Source of the DNA: Pseudonocardia sp.
GTDB lineage: Bacteria > Actinomycetota > Actinomycetes > Mycobacteriales > Pseudonocardiaceae
Length of the DNA: 53,496 nucleotides
NCBI RefSeq assembly: GCF_025965585.1
Contig: NZ_JAOPWR010000202.1
Location: forward strand, 1-53,496
Reading direction: 5' to 3'
The notes under the pieces were generated by a model. That model had not been told where the DNA came from. It saw only the letters and a program-made list of their open reading frames with translations, and ran no database searches. Made by a program: the position numbers and the translations under genes. Each line of letters begins with the position of its first letter. The stretch's first letter is position 1. This document shows positions 35,755-47,729 of the stretch, in pieces.

Positions 35755-36767
35755 CACAGCGCCTTGTAGAGGTCGGGCTTCTCCCGCAGGACGACGGGCT
35801 CGCGCGTGCCCGAGCGCAGCGCCGCCAGCCCCGTGTCGCAGACGACGGTGGCCGCGTAGCCGTCCCACGCCGACGGGCCGGTGGTGCCACCCGCCGTCAC
35901 GGCGTCGATCCACGCCTGGAACTCGGCGTCGAACGCCAGCACGAACCGCTCGCGCCAGTCCTCCGGCACTCGCGCGGAGACGCTGCCCGCCCGCTTGACG
36001 AGCGCGCCCGCCGACTCGGTCAGCTCCACGGTGCCGTCCTCGCAGACGACCTCGCCGCGGATGTCGTAGGCGAAGCCGGCGTTCACCGACGCCTCGACGT
36101 CCACGAGCACGCCGGAGGACATCTCCAGCAGCACGAGCAGCGGGTCGTTGAAGCCTTCCCGCGCCTTGGACGAGCGGCGCGGCTTGAGGACCGTGACCGC
36201 GGCGATCTCCTCGTCGAACATCCAGCGCGCCACGTCGATGTCGTGCACGGTGGAGTCGTTGATGATCATGTCGCTGGTGAAGAAGTCGGGCACCGACGGA
36301 TTGCGGTGCGCCGCGTGCATGAGCAGCGGCTCGCCGATCTCCCCGCCGGTGACGACGGCCTTCATCGCCCGGTACTGTGCGTCGTAGCGGCGCATGAAGC
36401 CCACCGACACGAGCCGGCGGCCGGCGGCGAGCTCGGCGTCGACGATGCGGTCGCACGCCTCGCGGGTGGTGGCCAGCGGCTTCTCGCAGAACACCTGCTT
36501 GCCCGCCGCGATGCAGGCCTGCACGTACTCCTCGTGCGTGGGCCCCCAGGAGGTGACGACGACGGCGTCGACACCCGGATCGGCGATCAGCGCGGCGCCG
36601 CTCTCGTGGAGCATGGCGCCGGGCAGGTCGTCCGCGACCGTCCGGGCTCGGTCGAGGTCCACGTCCGTGACGGCGCTGACGCGCACCCCGGACAGGACAT
36701 GCGTGAGCCGGCGGATGTGGTCCTGGCCGATCATGCCCACGCCGATGACGCCGACGTTGAGTGTCAC
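35754..36767 (-). CDS. iolG: myo-Inositol 2-dehydrogenase
   Basis: A 337-residue NAD-dependent Gfo/Idh enzyme that oxidises myo-inositol to 2-keto-myo-inositol, the first catabolic step. Rossmann motif GVIGVGMIGQDHIRRL (about 6-21), catalytic lysine in QVFCEKPLATTREAC (about 91-105), VGFMRRYDAQYRAMK (about 122-136) and DSTVHDIDVARWMF (about 171-184, catalytic Asp and His) are all family-conserved. It is the best iolG candidate of the four Gfo/Idh proteins here. The GTG start has weak ribosome-binding support. It follows the ABC importer ATPase by 46 nt and shares a base with iolH. Confidence 0.92.
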   Translation of the reverse strand: MTLNVGVIGVGMIGQDHIRRLTHVLSGVRVSAVTDVDLDRARTVADDLPGAMLHESGAALIADPGVDAVVVTSWGPTHEEYVQACIAAGKQVFCEKPLATTREACDRIVDAELAAGRRLVSVGFMRRYDAQYRAMKAVVTGGEIGEPLLMHAAHRNPSVPDFFTSDMIINDSTVHDIDVARWMFDEEIAAVTVLKPRRSSKAREGFNDPLLVLLEMSSGVLVDVEASVNAGFAYDIRGEVVCEDGTVELTESAGALVKRAGSVSARVPEDWRERFVLAFDAEFQAWIDAVTAGGTTGPSAWDGYAATVVCDTGLAALRSGTREPVVLREKPDLYKAL

Positions 36768-36813
36768 GTCGAATGCTCCTTGTTCGCAGATTGTGGGACG
36801 CGCAGAGAGGGGT

Positions 36814-37629
36814 CTAGCGCTTGAGTTCGTGCTGGAGCTGCTCGAGCTCCTGGCCGCCGGCCATCTGGGTGGTGAGCTCCTCGAGGCTGACCTCGGAGCG
36901 CTTCTTGTCGAGCACGCAGCGGCCCAGCTTCAGGATGATGAAGTGGTCGCCGACCATGTAGGCGTGGTGCGGGTTGTGGGTGATGAACACGACGCCCAGC
37001 CCGGCGTCGCGGGCGGCGGCGGTGTACTTGAGCACCACGCCCGACTGCTTGACGCCCAGCGCGGCCGTGGGCTCGTCGAGGATCAGCACGCGGGCGCCGA
37101 AGTACACGGCCCGCGCGATCGCGACGCACTGGCGCTGTCCGCCGGAGAGCGTGCCGATCGGCTGGTTGATGTCCTTGACGTTGATGCCCATCTTCTTGAG
37201 CTCGTTGTCCGCGATCTCCCGCATGCCCTTGATGTCGAGCGGGGCGCCCGGGTACTTGCCGTTGCGGATCTCGGAGCCGAGGAAGAAGTTGCGCCAGACC
37301 TCCATGAGCGCCACCACCGCGAGGTCCTGGTAGACCGTGGCGATCCCGTGGTCGAGTGACTCGCGCGGCGACGAGAACTGCACCTGCGCGTCGTCGACCT
37401 TCAGGGTGCCCTCGGTGTGCGGGTGCAGGCCGGAGATGATCTTGATCAGGGTCGACTTGCCGGCGCCGTTGTCGCCGAGGACGCAGGCCACCTCGCCCGC
37501 GTTGACCCTCAGGTTGATGCCCTCGAGCGCGCGGATCGCCCCGTAGGCCTTGCCGATGTTCTCCATCTGGACGAGCGGCGTGCCGGCGTGCAGGTCCGGT
37601 GCTGCGTGCTCCGCAATCGTGTCGGTCAT
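36814..37629 (-). CDS. Single-domain ATPase of a CUT2-type sugar/inositol ABC importer
   Basis: A 271-residue ABC ATPase on the cytoplasmic side. Walker A GDNGAGKST (52-60), Q-loop in VYQDLAVV, signature LSGGQRQCVAIARA (about 154-167), Walker B VLILDEPTAALG (about 173-184), and the switch histidine in ITHNPHHA. Most CUT2 sugar importers (RbsA, XylG) use a double-length ATPase of about 500 residues; this is a half-length version like FrcA, so two copies should bind the permease dimer. ATG 37629 lies 10 nt after GGAGG; GTG 37635, 4 nt after it, is an alternative. It belongs with the permease and binding protein upstream and is probably the inositol importer. Confidence 0.92.
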   Translation of the reverse strand: MTDTIAEHAAPDLHAGTPLVQMENIGKAYGAIRALEGINLRVNAGEVACVLGDNGAGKSTLIKIISGLHPHTEGTLKVDDAQVQFSSPRESLDHGIATVYQDLAVVALMEVWRNFFLGSEIRNGKYPGAPLDIKGMREIADNELKKMGINVKDINQPIGTLSGGQRQCVAIARAVYFGARVLILDEPTAALGVKQSGVVLKYTAAARDAGLGVVFITHNPHHAYMVGDHFIILKLGRCVLDKKRSEVSLEELTTQMAGGQELEQLQHELKR

Positions 37630-37636
37630 GGTCACG

Positions 37637-38701
37637 TCACCTCCGTTGGCTGGCGTAGTTCTTGACGTACAGGTTGACGAGCACGGCGAGCAGCAACATG
37701 GCGCCGAGGAAGGCCTTGAACCAGTTCGGGTCCCAGCCCGCGAAGACGATGCCCTGGGTGACCATGCCGAAGATGAAGGCACCCAGCGCCGAGCCGATGG
37801 CGGATCCGTAGCCGCCGGTCAGCAGCGCGCCACCGACGACGGCGGCGATGATGTAGATGAACTCGTTGCCGACGCCCTGGCCGGCCTGCACCGTGTTGAA
37901 GTTGAACAGCAGGTGCTGGCCGAGGAACCACGCCAGGAACGCGACGCCCATGAACAGGCCGATCTTGACCTTGGGCACGGGCACGCCGACGGCGCGGGCG
38001 CTGTCGGCGTTGCCGCCGGAGGCGAAGATCCAGTTTCCGGTGCGGGTACGCAGCAGGATCCAGGTCGCGACGGCGACGAACACCAGCCACCACACCACGG
38101 TGATCTTGAGCGTGATGAAGCCGAGGTTCAGGTCGCTGGCGAAGATCGCGTGCGCCGACGAGAAGCCGTCGAGCCCGCTGATGTCGGTGGTGGCCACCGT
38201 GCCGGTGATGAGCTTGGTGACGCCGAGGTTGACGCCCTGCAGCACGAAGAACGTGCTCAGGGTGATGAGGAAGCTCGGGATGCCGGTCCGCACCACCAGG
38301 TAGCCGTTGACGAACCCGATCATCAGCGCGATCACCAGGCTGATGAGCACGCCGACCCAGGCGTTCAGGCTGAACTGGTAGGAGATCATGGCCGACGCGA
38401 GCGCCGCGGTGGCCACGGCGACACCGGCCGAGAGGTCGAACTCCCCGCCGATCATGAGCAGGGCGACGGCGACGGCGACGATGCCGATGGTCGAGCTCGC
38501 GTAGAGCACCGTCGACAGGGCCGGGAGGGTGCGGAAGGGCGGGGCGATCACGAAGAAGAAGATGAAGATCGCGATTGCGGCGGCGAGCGCTCCGATCTCC
38601 GGGCGGCCGAGCAGGCGCGACACCAGTGAGCGCTGTACTCGCGCCGGTTCGGTGGTGGTCGGCGGTTGTGGCGGCGGCGATGTCGTCACGGCTGAGCTCA
38701 T
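37637..38701 (-). CDS. CUT2-type ABC importer permease (RbsC/FrcC family)
   Basis: A 354-residue integral membrane protein with about 9-10 predicted helices, starting with a cytoplasmic Pro/Thr-rich tail. The motif GGEFDLSAGVAVATAAL (about 84-100) is the RbsC-family signature following helix 3, and the loop ASGGNADSARAVGVPVPKVK (about 225-244) is the coupling loop that contacts the ATPase. It starts at ATG 38701. A strong stem-loop lies between it and the upstream binding-protein gene; 7 nt separate its stop from the ATPase start. Confidence 0.92.
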   Translation of the reverse strand: MSSAVTTSPPPQPPTTTEPARVQRSLVSRLLGRPEIGALAAAIAIFIFFFVIAPPFRTLPALSTVLYASSTIGIVAVAVALLMIGGEFDLSAGVAVATAALASAMISYQFSLNAWVGVLISLVIALMIGFVNGYLVVRTGIPSFLITLSTFFVLQGVNLGVTKLITGTVATTDISGLDGFSSAHAIFASDLNLGFITLKITVVWWLVFVAVATWILLRTRTGNWIFASGGNADSARAVGVPVPKVKIGLFMGVAFLAWFLGQHLLFNFNTVQAGQGVGNEFIYIIAAVVGGALLTGGYGSAIGSALGAFIFGMVTQGIVFAGWDPNWFKAFLGAMLLLAVLVNLYVKNYASQRR

Positions 38702-38724
38702 GACTGGCTCCAGGGGTGGGCGGT

Positions 38725-38757
38725 GTCGGGGGGAGCAGGGGACCCGCTCCCCCCGAC
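38725..38757 (-). terminator. Stem-loop between binding-protein and permease genes
   Basis: GTCGGGGGGAGC (38725-38736) and GCTCCCCCCGAC (38746-38757) form a perfect 12-bp GC-rich stem with a 9-nt loop, starting 8 nt after the binding-protein stop on the minus strand. Such intercistronic hairpins protect or partly terminate transcripts, so the binding protein is made in excess over the membrane parts, as usual for ABC importers. Confidence 0.75.
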
Positions 38758-38765
38758 GGGTGGAA

Positions 38766-39761
38766 CTAGCGGGTGTTGTTGTTCGCGTAGGTCACGATCT
38801 TGTCGATGTTGGACTTGTCGACGAACGACGGTCCGGTCAGCACGGGCTTCCCGCCGCCGATGTCGTTGCCGTTGGTCAGGTTCAGCCAGAGCGACTGGAC
38901 GGCCATGTAGCCCTGGACGTAGGGCTGCTGGTCGATCGAGAAGGCGATCGAGCCGTTCTGGATGTCCTTGGCCACGTCGGCGTTGAGGTCGAACGTGACG
39001 ATCTGGGCCTTGCTGCTCGTGCCCTGCTTGGACTGCAGCGCGGCCAGTGCGATCGGGGCGCCGAGGGTGACGACGTAGGTGATCGACGGGTCCTGCTGCA
39101 GCTTGGCGTTGATCGTCTGCTGGACCGACGGCAGGTCGGTGCCGTTGACCTGAAGGTTCTCGGTGTTCGGGAAGGTCTTCTTCACACCGGCGCAACGCGC
39201 CTCGAGCGCGACGCTGCCCTGCTCCTGGACGACGCAGAGCGCCTTGCCGCCACCGGCGGCCATCATCTTCGTGCCCGCGGTCTGGCCGGCGAGGTCCTCG
39301 TCGGAGCCGAAGTACATCGAGATGCCGTACTTCTGGTAGTCGCTGATGCCCGAGTTGAACGCGACGGTGGGAATGCCCGCCTGCACGGCCTTCTGGGCGG
39401 CGGGCCCGACCTGGTTGGCGTAGGCGAGGGTGACGGCGATGCCGTCGACCTTGCTGTCGATCGCGTTCTGCACGAGCGTGGCCTGCTGGCCCGCGTCGTT
39501 GTTGTTCGAGTACTTCAGGTTGACGTTGAGCTCCTTGGCCGCCTCCTGGGCGCCCGCGCGGACCTTGTCCCAGAACGAGTCTCCGGGAGCCTCGTGCGTG
39601 ACCATCGCGATCGTGTACTGCTTGCCGCCGGCACCGCCGACGGCGGGCCCGCTGTTGCCGGCAGTCTGGTTAGCGCCGCCAGAGCTGCTGCACGCAGCCA
39701 ACGCCACGCTGAGCGCGCCGGCGACGGCAAGGGCGCGCATCACCTTCCGGGTACTCCTCAT
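38766..39761 (-). CDS. Sugar/inositol ABC importer substrate-binding lipoprotein
   Basis: A 331-residue exported lipoprotein. Signal peptide MRSTRKVMRALAVAGALSVA leads to lipobox LAAC, with lipid-modified Cys24, then a Ser/Gly-rich tether. The rest is a type-1 periplasmic-binding fold (ribose/galactose class): YTIAMVTHEAPGDSFWDKV (about 49-67), VDGIAVTLA, GIPTVAFNSG, ISMYFGSDEDLAGQTAG and IVTFDLNADVAKDIQNG. Homologues bind ribose, xylitol or inositol; inositol is inferred from the operon. It begins 58 nt after the iolE-like gene and is followed by a strong stem-loop. Confidence 0.93.
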   Translation of the reverse strand: MRSTRKVMRALAVAGALSVALAACSSSGGANQTAGNSGPAVGGAGGKQYTIAMVTHEAPGDSFWDKVRAGAQEAAKELNVNLKYSNNNDAGQQATLVQNAIDSKVDGIAVTLAYANQVGPAAQKAVQAGIPTVAFNSGISDYQKYGISMYFGSDEDLAGQTAGTKMMAAGGGKALCVVQEQGSVALEARCAGVKKTFPNTENLQVNGTDLPSVQQTINAKLQQDPSITYVVTLGAPIALAALQSKQGTSSKAQIVTFDLNADVAKDIQNGSIAFSIDQQPYVQGYMAVQSLWLNLTNGNDIGGGKPVLTGPSFVDKSNIDKIVTYANNNTR

Positions 39762-39819
39762 CGAGCATTCCTCTCTTCGGTGCTGCTGCCGTCCGGGGGG
39801 CCGGCTGCAAGTTCGGGGA

Positions 39820-40740
39820 TCAGTACGGCCAGCGCCGCGTCGGGCCGAGGCCGCAGCCGGCGAAGTAGCCGGCCGTACGCGCCCCGATCGGGAGCGGGAT
39901 GTGCGGCTCGACGGGATAGAGGTCCTGCTCGACGATGGTGAACAGGTCGGTGTCGATCGCGGCGAGGGCGTCGAGCAGCGGGGGCATCTCGGGGACGCCG
40001 TAGGGGGGCTCGCACATCACGCCGAGCGGCACGGCCTCGGCGAGCGAGAGCTTCTCCTCGGCCACGCGGCGCCGGATCGCGGGATCCACCTGCTTGAGGT
40101 GCACGTAGCGGATCCGTTCCGGGAAGCGCTCGATGATGGCGATGTTGTCGCCGTCGCAGTAGGAGATGTGCCCGGTGTCGAGGCAGAGGTTGACGTACCG
40201 CGGGTCGGTGTCGGTCAGGAAGCGCCCCACACGCTGCTGCGTGTCGACGTGGGTGTCGGCGTGCGGGTGGAACACGAGGTCCACGCCGTACTCCTCGAAG
40301 AGGATCTTCCCGAGCCGGTCGTAGCCCGTGGCGAGGTTCTTCCACTGCTCGGGGTCGATCTCGGCACTCTCCAGCAGCGAACCGCCGTGCATGTCCGTGT
40401 ACTGCTCGGGCAGCAGCACCAGGTGCCGGGCGCCGAGCGCGGTGAGGAGCCTCGACTCCTTGCCGCACGCGGCGACCGCGTCGTCGAGGGCCTCGGCGCC
40501 GCGGTGCAGGCCCGCGAAGATGGTGCCGCCGGCCAGCTTCAGGCCGCGGGAGTCCAGCTCGTCGCGCAGCTGCGAGGGGTCCTGCGGCATGAAGCCGGAC
40601 GGCCCGAGCTCCGTCCAGGAGTAGCCGGCCTGCCCGATCTCGTCGAGATACTGCTTCCAGCCGACCTGGTGGTCGTCCTCGGGGAACCAGACGCCCCAGG
40701 AGTCGGGGGCCGTGCCGAGAGTGAGCTTGTCGAGGTTCAC
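39820..40740 (-). CDS. iolE: Probable inosose dehydratase (IolE-like TIM barrel)
   Basis: A 306-residue TIM-barrel protein expected to dehydrate 2-keto-myo-inositol to 3D-trihydroxycyclohexane-1,2-dione, which IolD then hydrolyses. Motifs: TAPDSWGVWFPEDD (about 10-23), TELGPSGFMPQDP (about 43-55), and CLDTGHISYCDGDN (about 183-196), with HPHADTHVD supplying further metal ligands. GTG 40740 starts 7 nt after the iolA stop. A shorter paralogue sits at 33021; which of the two is the true inosose dehydratase is uncertain, but position beside iolA/iolD favours this one. Confidence 0.82.
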   Translation of the reverse strand: MNLDKLTLGTAPDSWGVWFPEDDHQVGWKQYLDEIGQAGYSWTELGPSGFMPQDPSQLRDELDSRGLKLAGGTIFAGLHRGAEALDDAVAACGKESRLLTALGARHLVLLPEQYTDMHGGSLLESAEIDPEQWKNLATGYDRLGKILFEEYGVDLVFHPHADTHVDTQQRVGRFLTDTDPRYVNLCLDTGHISYCDGDNIAIIERFPERIRYVHLKQVDPAIRRRVAEEKLSLAEAVPLGVMCEPPYGVPEMPPLLDALAAIDTDLFTIVEQDLYPVEPHIPLPIGARTAGYFAGCGLGPTRRWPY

Positions 40741-40747
40741 GCCGGCC

Positions 40748-44105
<3,358 letters not shown>

Positions 44106-44109
<4 letters not shown>

Positions 44110-44975
44110 TGGGACTTCTCCTCGGTGCTGGTCATCGGCAGGCGGGGGTCGATGTCCTGGCCGTCCCAGGTGCCGCGGACCCACGCGTGCGCGGGGTCGT
44201 CGCAGATCAGCCAGGCGCGGTCGGGGCTCGGGCCCGCCATGACGTTGAGGTAGTAGAGGTCGTAGCCGGGCGCGGCCATCGACGGGCCGTGCCAGCCGTG
44301 CGGGATGAGCACGGTGTCGCCGGTGCGCACCTCAGCGCAGACGTCGATCTCGCGGCCGGGGCCGGAGGTGTAGACGCGCTGGTAGCCGGGACCGTCGTTC
44401 CCGACCTCGAAGTAGTAGATCTCCTCGAGCACCGACTCGCCCTCGCGCTCCTCGTCGTGCTTGTGCGGGGGGAACGACGACCAGTTGCCCCCCGGCGTGA
44501 GGACCTCGACGGCGATGAGCTTCTCGGCCTCGAAGGACGCCGGATTGCAGAAGTTGTTGACCTGGCGGCTGGCCTGACCGGCGCCGCGCAGCTCCACCTG
44601 CACACCTTCGGCGGGTCCGTAGCGCGCCGGGAGCCGCTTGGTGGCGCGGGCGGCGGGCAGCGCGAAACGGCCGCCGGCCTCGGAGGACACCGTCACCTGC
44701 GCGTCGCGCGGGACGTAGGCGAAGTCCGTGACGCGGGAGAACACCGACCCGCGGCCGGCGAGCTCGAAGCGCTCGCCGTCGCACTCGACGACGCAGGCGC
44801 CCGCCAGCGGCAGCACCACGGTCTCGTCCTCACCGGTGGGGAAGGTGACGCTCGCACCGGCGGCCAGGTCGAGGACCCGCAGCGAGCTGTGGCCCCAGCC
44901 CGCGGTCTTCGGCGTGATGACCAGGGAGAACGGCGGCTCGGCCGTCTCGCCGGTGCGGATGACGTGCTCGCTCAC
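44106..44975 (-). CDS. iolB: 5-deoxy-glucuronate isomerase
   Basis: A 289-residue bicupin that isomerises 5-deoxy-D-glucuronate to 2-deoxy-5-keto-D-gluconate, the substrate of IolC. Visible are GWGHSSLRVLDLAAGASV (first cupin, about 29-46) and, in the second, NWSSFPPHKHDE (about 165-176), YYFEVGNDGPGYQRVYT, and PHGWHGPSMAAPGYDLYYLN, where the histidines and glutamate bind the metal. GTG 44975 follows GGAGG. It overlaps iolD by 4 nt; a 73-nt gap separates it from the Cgl0159-type gene upstream. Confidence 0.95.
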
Positions 44976-45048
44976 CAGGCACCTCCGGTGGTCGTGCGCG
45001 CTGGTCGGGGCCAGGACGGTGTCGTCCGCGCACGGGCGGCGGGGCTGC

Positions 45049-45924
45049 TCACAGGAGTCCCACCGCCGCGTCCACGGCCTTGGCCACGTCGTCGTCGGGC
45101 GGGTAGAGCAGCGAGCGGCCGATCACCAGCCCCTGCACCGTCGGCAGCGCGAGCGCCTTGCTCCAGCTCGCGAACACCGCATCGGGGTCGGTGGAGACCT
45201 CGCCGCCGAGGATCACCGCGGGCAGCGTGGTGGCGCCCATCGCGCGTTCCATGTCCTCGACGATGGGCACCTTCAGCCAGGTGTAGGCCGAAGTACGGCC
45301 CAACCCGGCGGCCACCGTCATCGCGCGGATCATGGCGTCGGCGGTGAGCTCGTTGCGCACCCGGCCGTCCACGCGGTGGGAGATGAACGGCTCGACCATC
45401 GCCATCAGCCGGTGCTCGGCCAGATCGCCGACGGCCCGCGCGCAGGACTCCAGCGTGGCGACCGTGGCGGGGTCCTCGGCGTCGATGCGCGTCAGCATCT
45501 TCCCGCCCTCGTACCCCGACGCCGCGATGCTCGCCGCGTCGTAGGCGGTGAACCTGTCGTCGATCTCGAACGCGGTGCCGGCCAGGCCGCCGCGGTTCAT
45601 CGACCCCACCACGACCTTGTCGTCCAGCGCGCCGAGGAGCAGCAGGTCCTCGAGCACGTCCGGTGTGCCGAGAACGCCGTTCACACCGGGACGGGACAGC
45701 GCGAGCACGAGCCGGTCGAGCAGGTCGCCCCGGTCGCCCATCGCGAACGGGCGGTCACCTGCTCGCAGCGCCCCGCGGGCGGGGTGGTCGGCGGCGATCA
45801 TCATCAGCTTGCCGTGCTCGGCCAGCACCGAGGTGGGCCTGCGCCGCGCAACCGTGGCCTCGGCGATGGCATGGGGCCGTCGCGCCCGGGTGTCCACCAG
45901 GTGGCGGAGCTGGTCCTCACGCAC
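45049..45924 (-). CDS. Cgl0159-family (beta/alpha)8 protein, probable deoxyketogluconate-phosphate aldolase
   Basis: A 291-residue class-I aldolase-like barrel of the Corynebacterium Cgl0159 family, regularly placed beside iolC in actinobacteria. Segments LMMIAADHPARGALRAG (about 40-56), VVVGSMNRGGLAGTAFEID (about 101-119), GGKMLTRID, and WLKVPIVEDMERA with the likely Schiff-base lysine, are visible. No iolJ-type (class II, zinc) aldolase is present in the operon, so this protein may split 5-dehydro-2-deoxygluconate-6-phosphate to malonic semialdehyde and DHAP; that is inference. GTG 45924 overlaps the iolC stop by 8 nt, implying very tight coupling with the kinase. Confidence 0.8.
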   Translation of the reverse strand: MREDQLRHLVDTRARRPHAIAEATVARRRPTSVLAEHGKLMMIAADHPARGALRAGDRPFAMGDRGDLLDRLVLALSRPGVNGVLGTPDVLEDLLLLGALDDKVVVGSMNRGGLAGTAFEIDDRFTAYDAASIAASGYEGGKMLTRIDAEDPATVATLESCARAVGDLAEHRLMAMVEPFISHRVDGRVRNELTADAMIRAMTVAAGLGRTSAYTWLKVPIVEDMERAMGATTLPAVILGGEVSTDPDAVFASWSKALALPTVQGLVIGRSLLYPPDDDVAKAVDAAVGLL

Positions 45925-46873
45925 GGACGGCCTCCTCGAGCTTGGCCTCGACCTCTGCGGCCGTGGGCATGGCGTCAGCACAGGCGAGGCGCCCGGCGAC
46001 GATGGCACCGGCGGCGTTGCAGAACCGCATCGCGCGCTCGAGTTCCCATCCAGCGAGAAGTGCGTGGCAGAGCGCCCCGCCGAACGCGTCGCCGGCACCG
46101 AGGCCGTTGACCACCTCGACCGGTACCGGCGGCACCTCGACCTCTTCCGTGCTGTTGGAGGCCAGCACGCCCAGCGGGCCCTGCTTGACCACGGCCAGCT
46201 CGACGCCCGCGGCGTGCAGAGCCTTCGCCGCGGCGTGCGGATCGCGGACCCCCACGGCGGTCTCGCACTCATCGAGGTTGCCGACGGCGACCGTCACGTA
46301 CGGCAGCGCCTCCTGCACCCATCGACGCGCCTCCTCGCGGGAGGACCAGAACATGGGGCGGTAGTCGAGGTCGAGGATCGTGATGCCGCGCCTGCCCCGC
46401 TCCCGCAGCGCGGCGAGGGTGGCCTCGCGGCTGGGCTCCTGCGACAGGCCGGTGACGGTGACCCAGAAGACGTCGGCGTCGCGGATGGCGTCGAGGTCCA
46501 GCTCGTCGGCGCGGATGCGCATGTCGGGGGCCAGGGCGTCGCGGTAGAAGTACAGCGGGAAGTCGTCGGGCGGGAAGATCTCGCAGAACACCACCGGCGT
46601 CGGCACGCCGGGCACGGCGGTCACGTAGCGGTCGTCCACACCGAAGCCGCGTAGCGCGTCGTGCAGGTACGCGCCGAAGGGGTCCTCACCGGTGCGCGTG
46701 ATCACGGCGCTGCTCCGGCCGTACCTGGCCGCCGCCACCGCCACGTTGGACGGGCTGCCGCCGAGGTACTTGCCGAACGAGGTGATCTCTCGGAGCGAGA
46801 CGCCCACCTGCAACGGGTACACGTCCACGCCGATGCGGCCCATGGTCAGAACTTGCACCGTGTCGGTCGTCAC
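45917..46873 (-). CDS. iolC: 5-dehydro-2-deoxygluconokinase
   Basis: A 318-residue PfkB-family sugar kinase phosphorylating 2-deoxy-5-keto-gluconate. It has the N-terminal TMGRIGVDVYP (about 10-20), YLGGSPSNVAVAAARYG (sugar-binding, about 36-52), LDLDYRPMFW and the PfkB signature GLGAGDAFGGAL (about 255-266) with the catalytic aspartate. GTG 46873 is chosen over ATG 46900, because a -35/-10 pair places the transcription start at this GTG (leaderless). It is the first gene of the 14-gene inositol operon, divergent from the GntR gene. Confidence 0.9.
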   Translation of the reverse strand: MTTDTVQVLTMGRIGVDVYPLQVGVSLREITSFGKYLGGSPSNVAVAAARYGRSSAVITRTGEDPFGAYLHDALRGFGVDDRYVTAVPGVPTPVVFCEIFPPDDFPLYFYRDALAPDMRIRADELDLDAIRDADVFWVTVTGLSQEPSREATLAALRERGRRGITILDLDYRPMFWSSREEARRWVQEALPYVTVAVGNLDECETAVGVRDPHAAAKALHAAGVELAVVKQGPLGVLASNSTEEVEVPPVPVEVVNGLGAGDAFGGALCHALLAGWELERAMRFCNAAGAIVAGRLACADAMPTAAEVEAKLEEAVRA

Positions 46874-46880
46874 GCCAGAA

Positions 46881-46909
46881 GGTGTACTCTCGTGAAACAT
46901 GTACGTCAA
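46881..46909 (-). promoter_or_regulatory. iolC promoter (-35 TTGACG, -10 TACACC)
   Basis: On the minus strand TTGACG (46904-46909) and TACACC (46881-46886) are separated by 17 nt; 7 nt after the -10 lies the GTG at 46873. The 20-bp palindrome begins directly upstream of the -35, so a bound regulator would block polymerase. Confidence 0.6.
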
Positions 46910-46929
46910 CACTTTGTCCTGACAAAGTG
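46910..46929. promoter_or_regulatory. GntR-type operator between iolC and its regulator
   Basis: CACTTTGTC-CT-GACAAAGTG is a perfect 9-2-9 inverted repeat in the divergent promoter region. It abuts the iolC -35 and lies 23 nt upstream of the regulator's start. GntR/HutC regulators bind short inverted repeats of this form; control of both genes is likely. Confidence 0.75.
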
Positions 46930-46952
46930 CAGCGCAGACAGGAGAGCACGCG

Positions 46953-47711
46953 GTGCCGGAAGAGCTGTTCGCCGAGGGTCTGGTCCCGGACGTGGCGCTC
47001 GACAGGACGAGTCCCGTCCCGCTCTACTTCCAGGTCGCCACGCGCCTGCAGCAGCTCATCGAGAACGGTGAGATGCCGGTCGGAGGCAGGCTGGAGAACG
47101 AGGTGGACCTCGCCAACCGGCTGGGCGTCTCACGGCCGACGATGCGGCGCGCGATCCAGTACCTCGTGGAGCGCGGCATGCTCGTGCGCAAGCGGGGCGT
47201 GGGCACGCAGATCGTGCACCCCAAGGTGCGCAGGCCGGTGGAGCTCTCGAGCCTGTACGACGACCTGGCGAAGAGCGGTCAGCGTCCGCAGACCGAGATC
47301 CGGCTGTTCGAGGTCAAGCCCGCGCCCGACCACGTGGCCGAGGCCCTCGGCGTGCCCGACGGCACCGAGGTGGCCTGGTTCGAGCGGCTCCGTCACGCCG
47401 GCGGTGAGCCGCTGGCGATCATGCGCAACGCCGTGCCCGTGGACGTCCTACGGCTGCGGCGCGAGGACCTCGAGAACCACGGGCTCTACCAGCTGCTGCG
47501 GGCCGCCGGCCGTGTCCCGCGTATCGCCAACCAGGTCGTGGGTGCGCGAGCAGCGACCACCGCGGAAGCCCGCATGCTCGGGGACTCCCGCGGTGCGCCG
47601 GTGCTCACGATGACGCGCACGGCATGGGACGAAGCCGGGCGCGCCGTCGAGTACGGCTCGCACCTGTACCGGGCGAGCCGTTACTCGTTCGAACTGACCC
47701 TCACCAGCTGA
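46953..47711 (+). CDS. GntR/HutC-family regulator of the inositol operon (IolR-like)
   Basis: A 252-residue transcription factor. Residues about 22-90 form the winged helix: PLYFQVATRLQQLIENGEMP, NEVDLANRLGVSRPTMRRAI and GMLVRKRGVGTQI. Residues about 110-245 are a UTRA ligand-binding domain (PVDVLRLRREDLENHGLYQL, ARAATTAEARMLG, ending YGSHLYRASRYSFELTL). GTG 46953 follows AGGAGA by 6 nt. It is divergent from iolC across a perfect palindrome and is the counterpart of Corynebacterium IolR, which represses the iol genes until inositol is present; the inducer here is inferred. Confidence 0.9.
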   Translation: MPEELFAEGLVPDVALDRTSPVPLYFQVATRLQQLIENGEMPVGGRLENEVDLANRLGVSRPTMRRAIQYLVERGMLVRKRGVGTQIVHPKVRRPVELSSLYDDLAKSGQRPQTEIRLFEVKPAPDHVAEALGVPDGTEVAWFERLRHAGGEPLAIMRNAVPVDVLRLRREDLENHGLYQLLRAAGRVPRIANQVVGARAATTAEARMLGDSRGAPVLTMTRTAWDEAGRAVEYGSHLYRASRYSFELTLTS

Positions 47712-47729
47712 GCGGGTGAGGGGTCTGAC

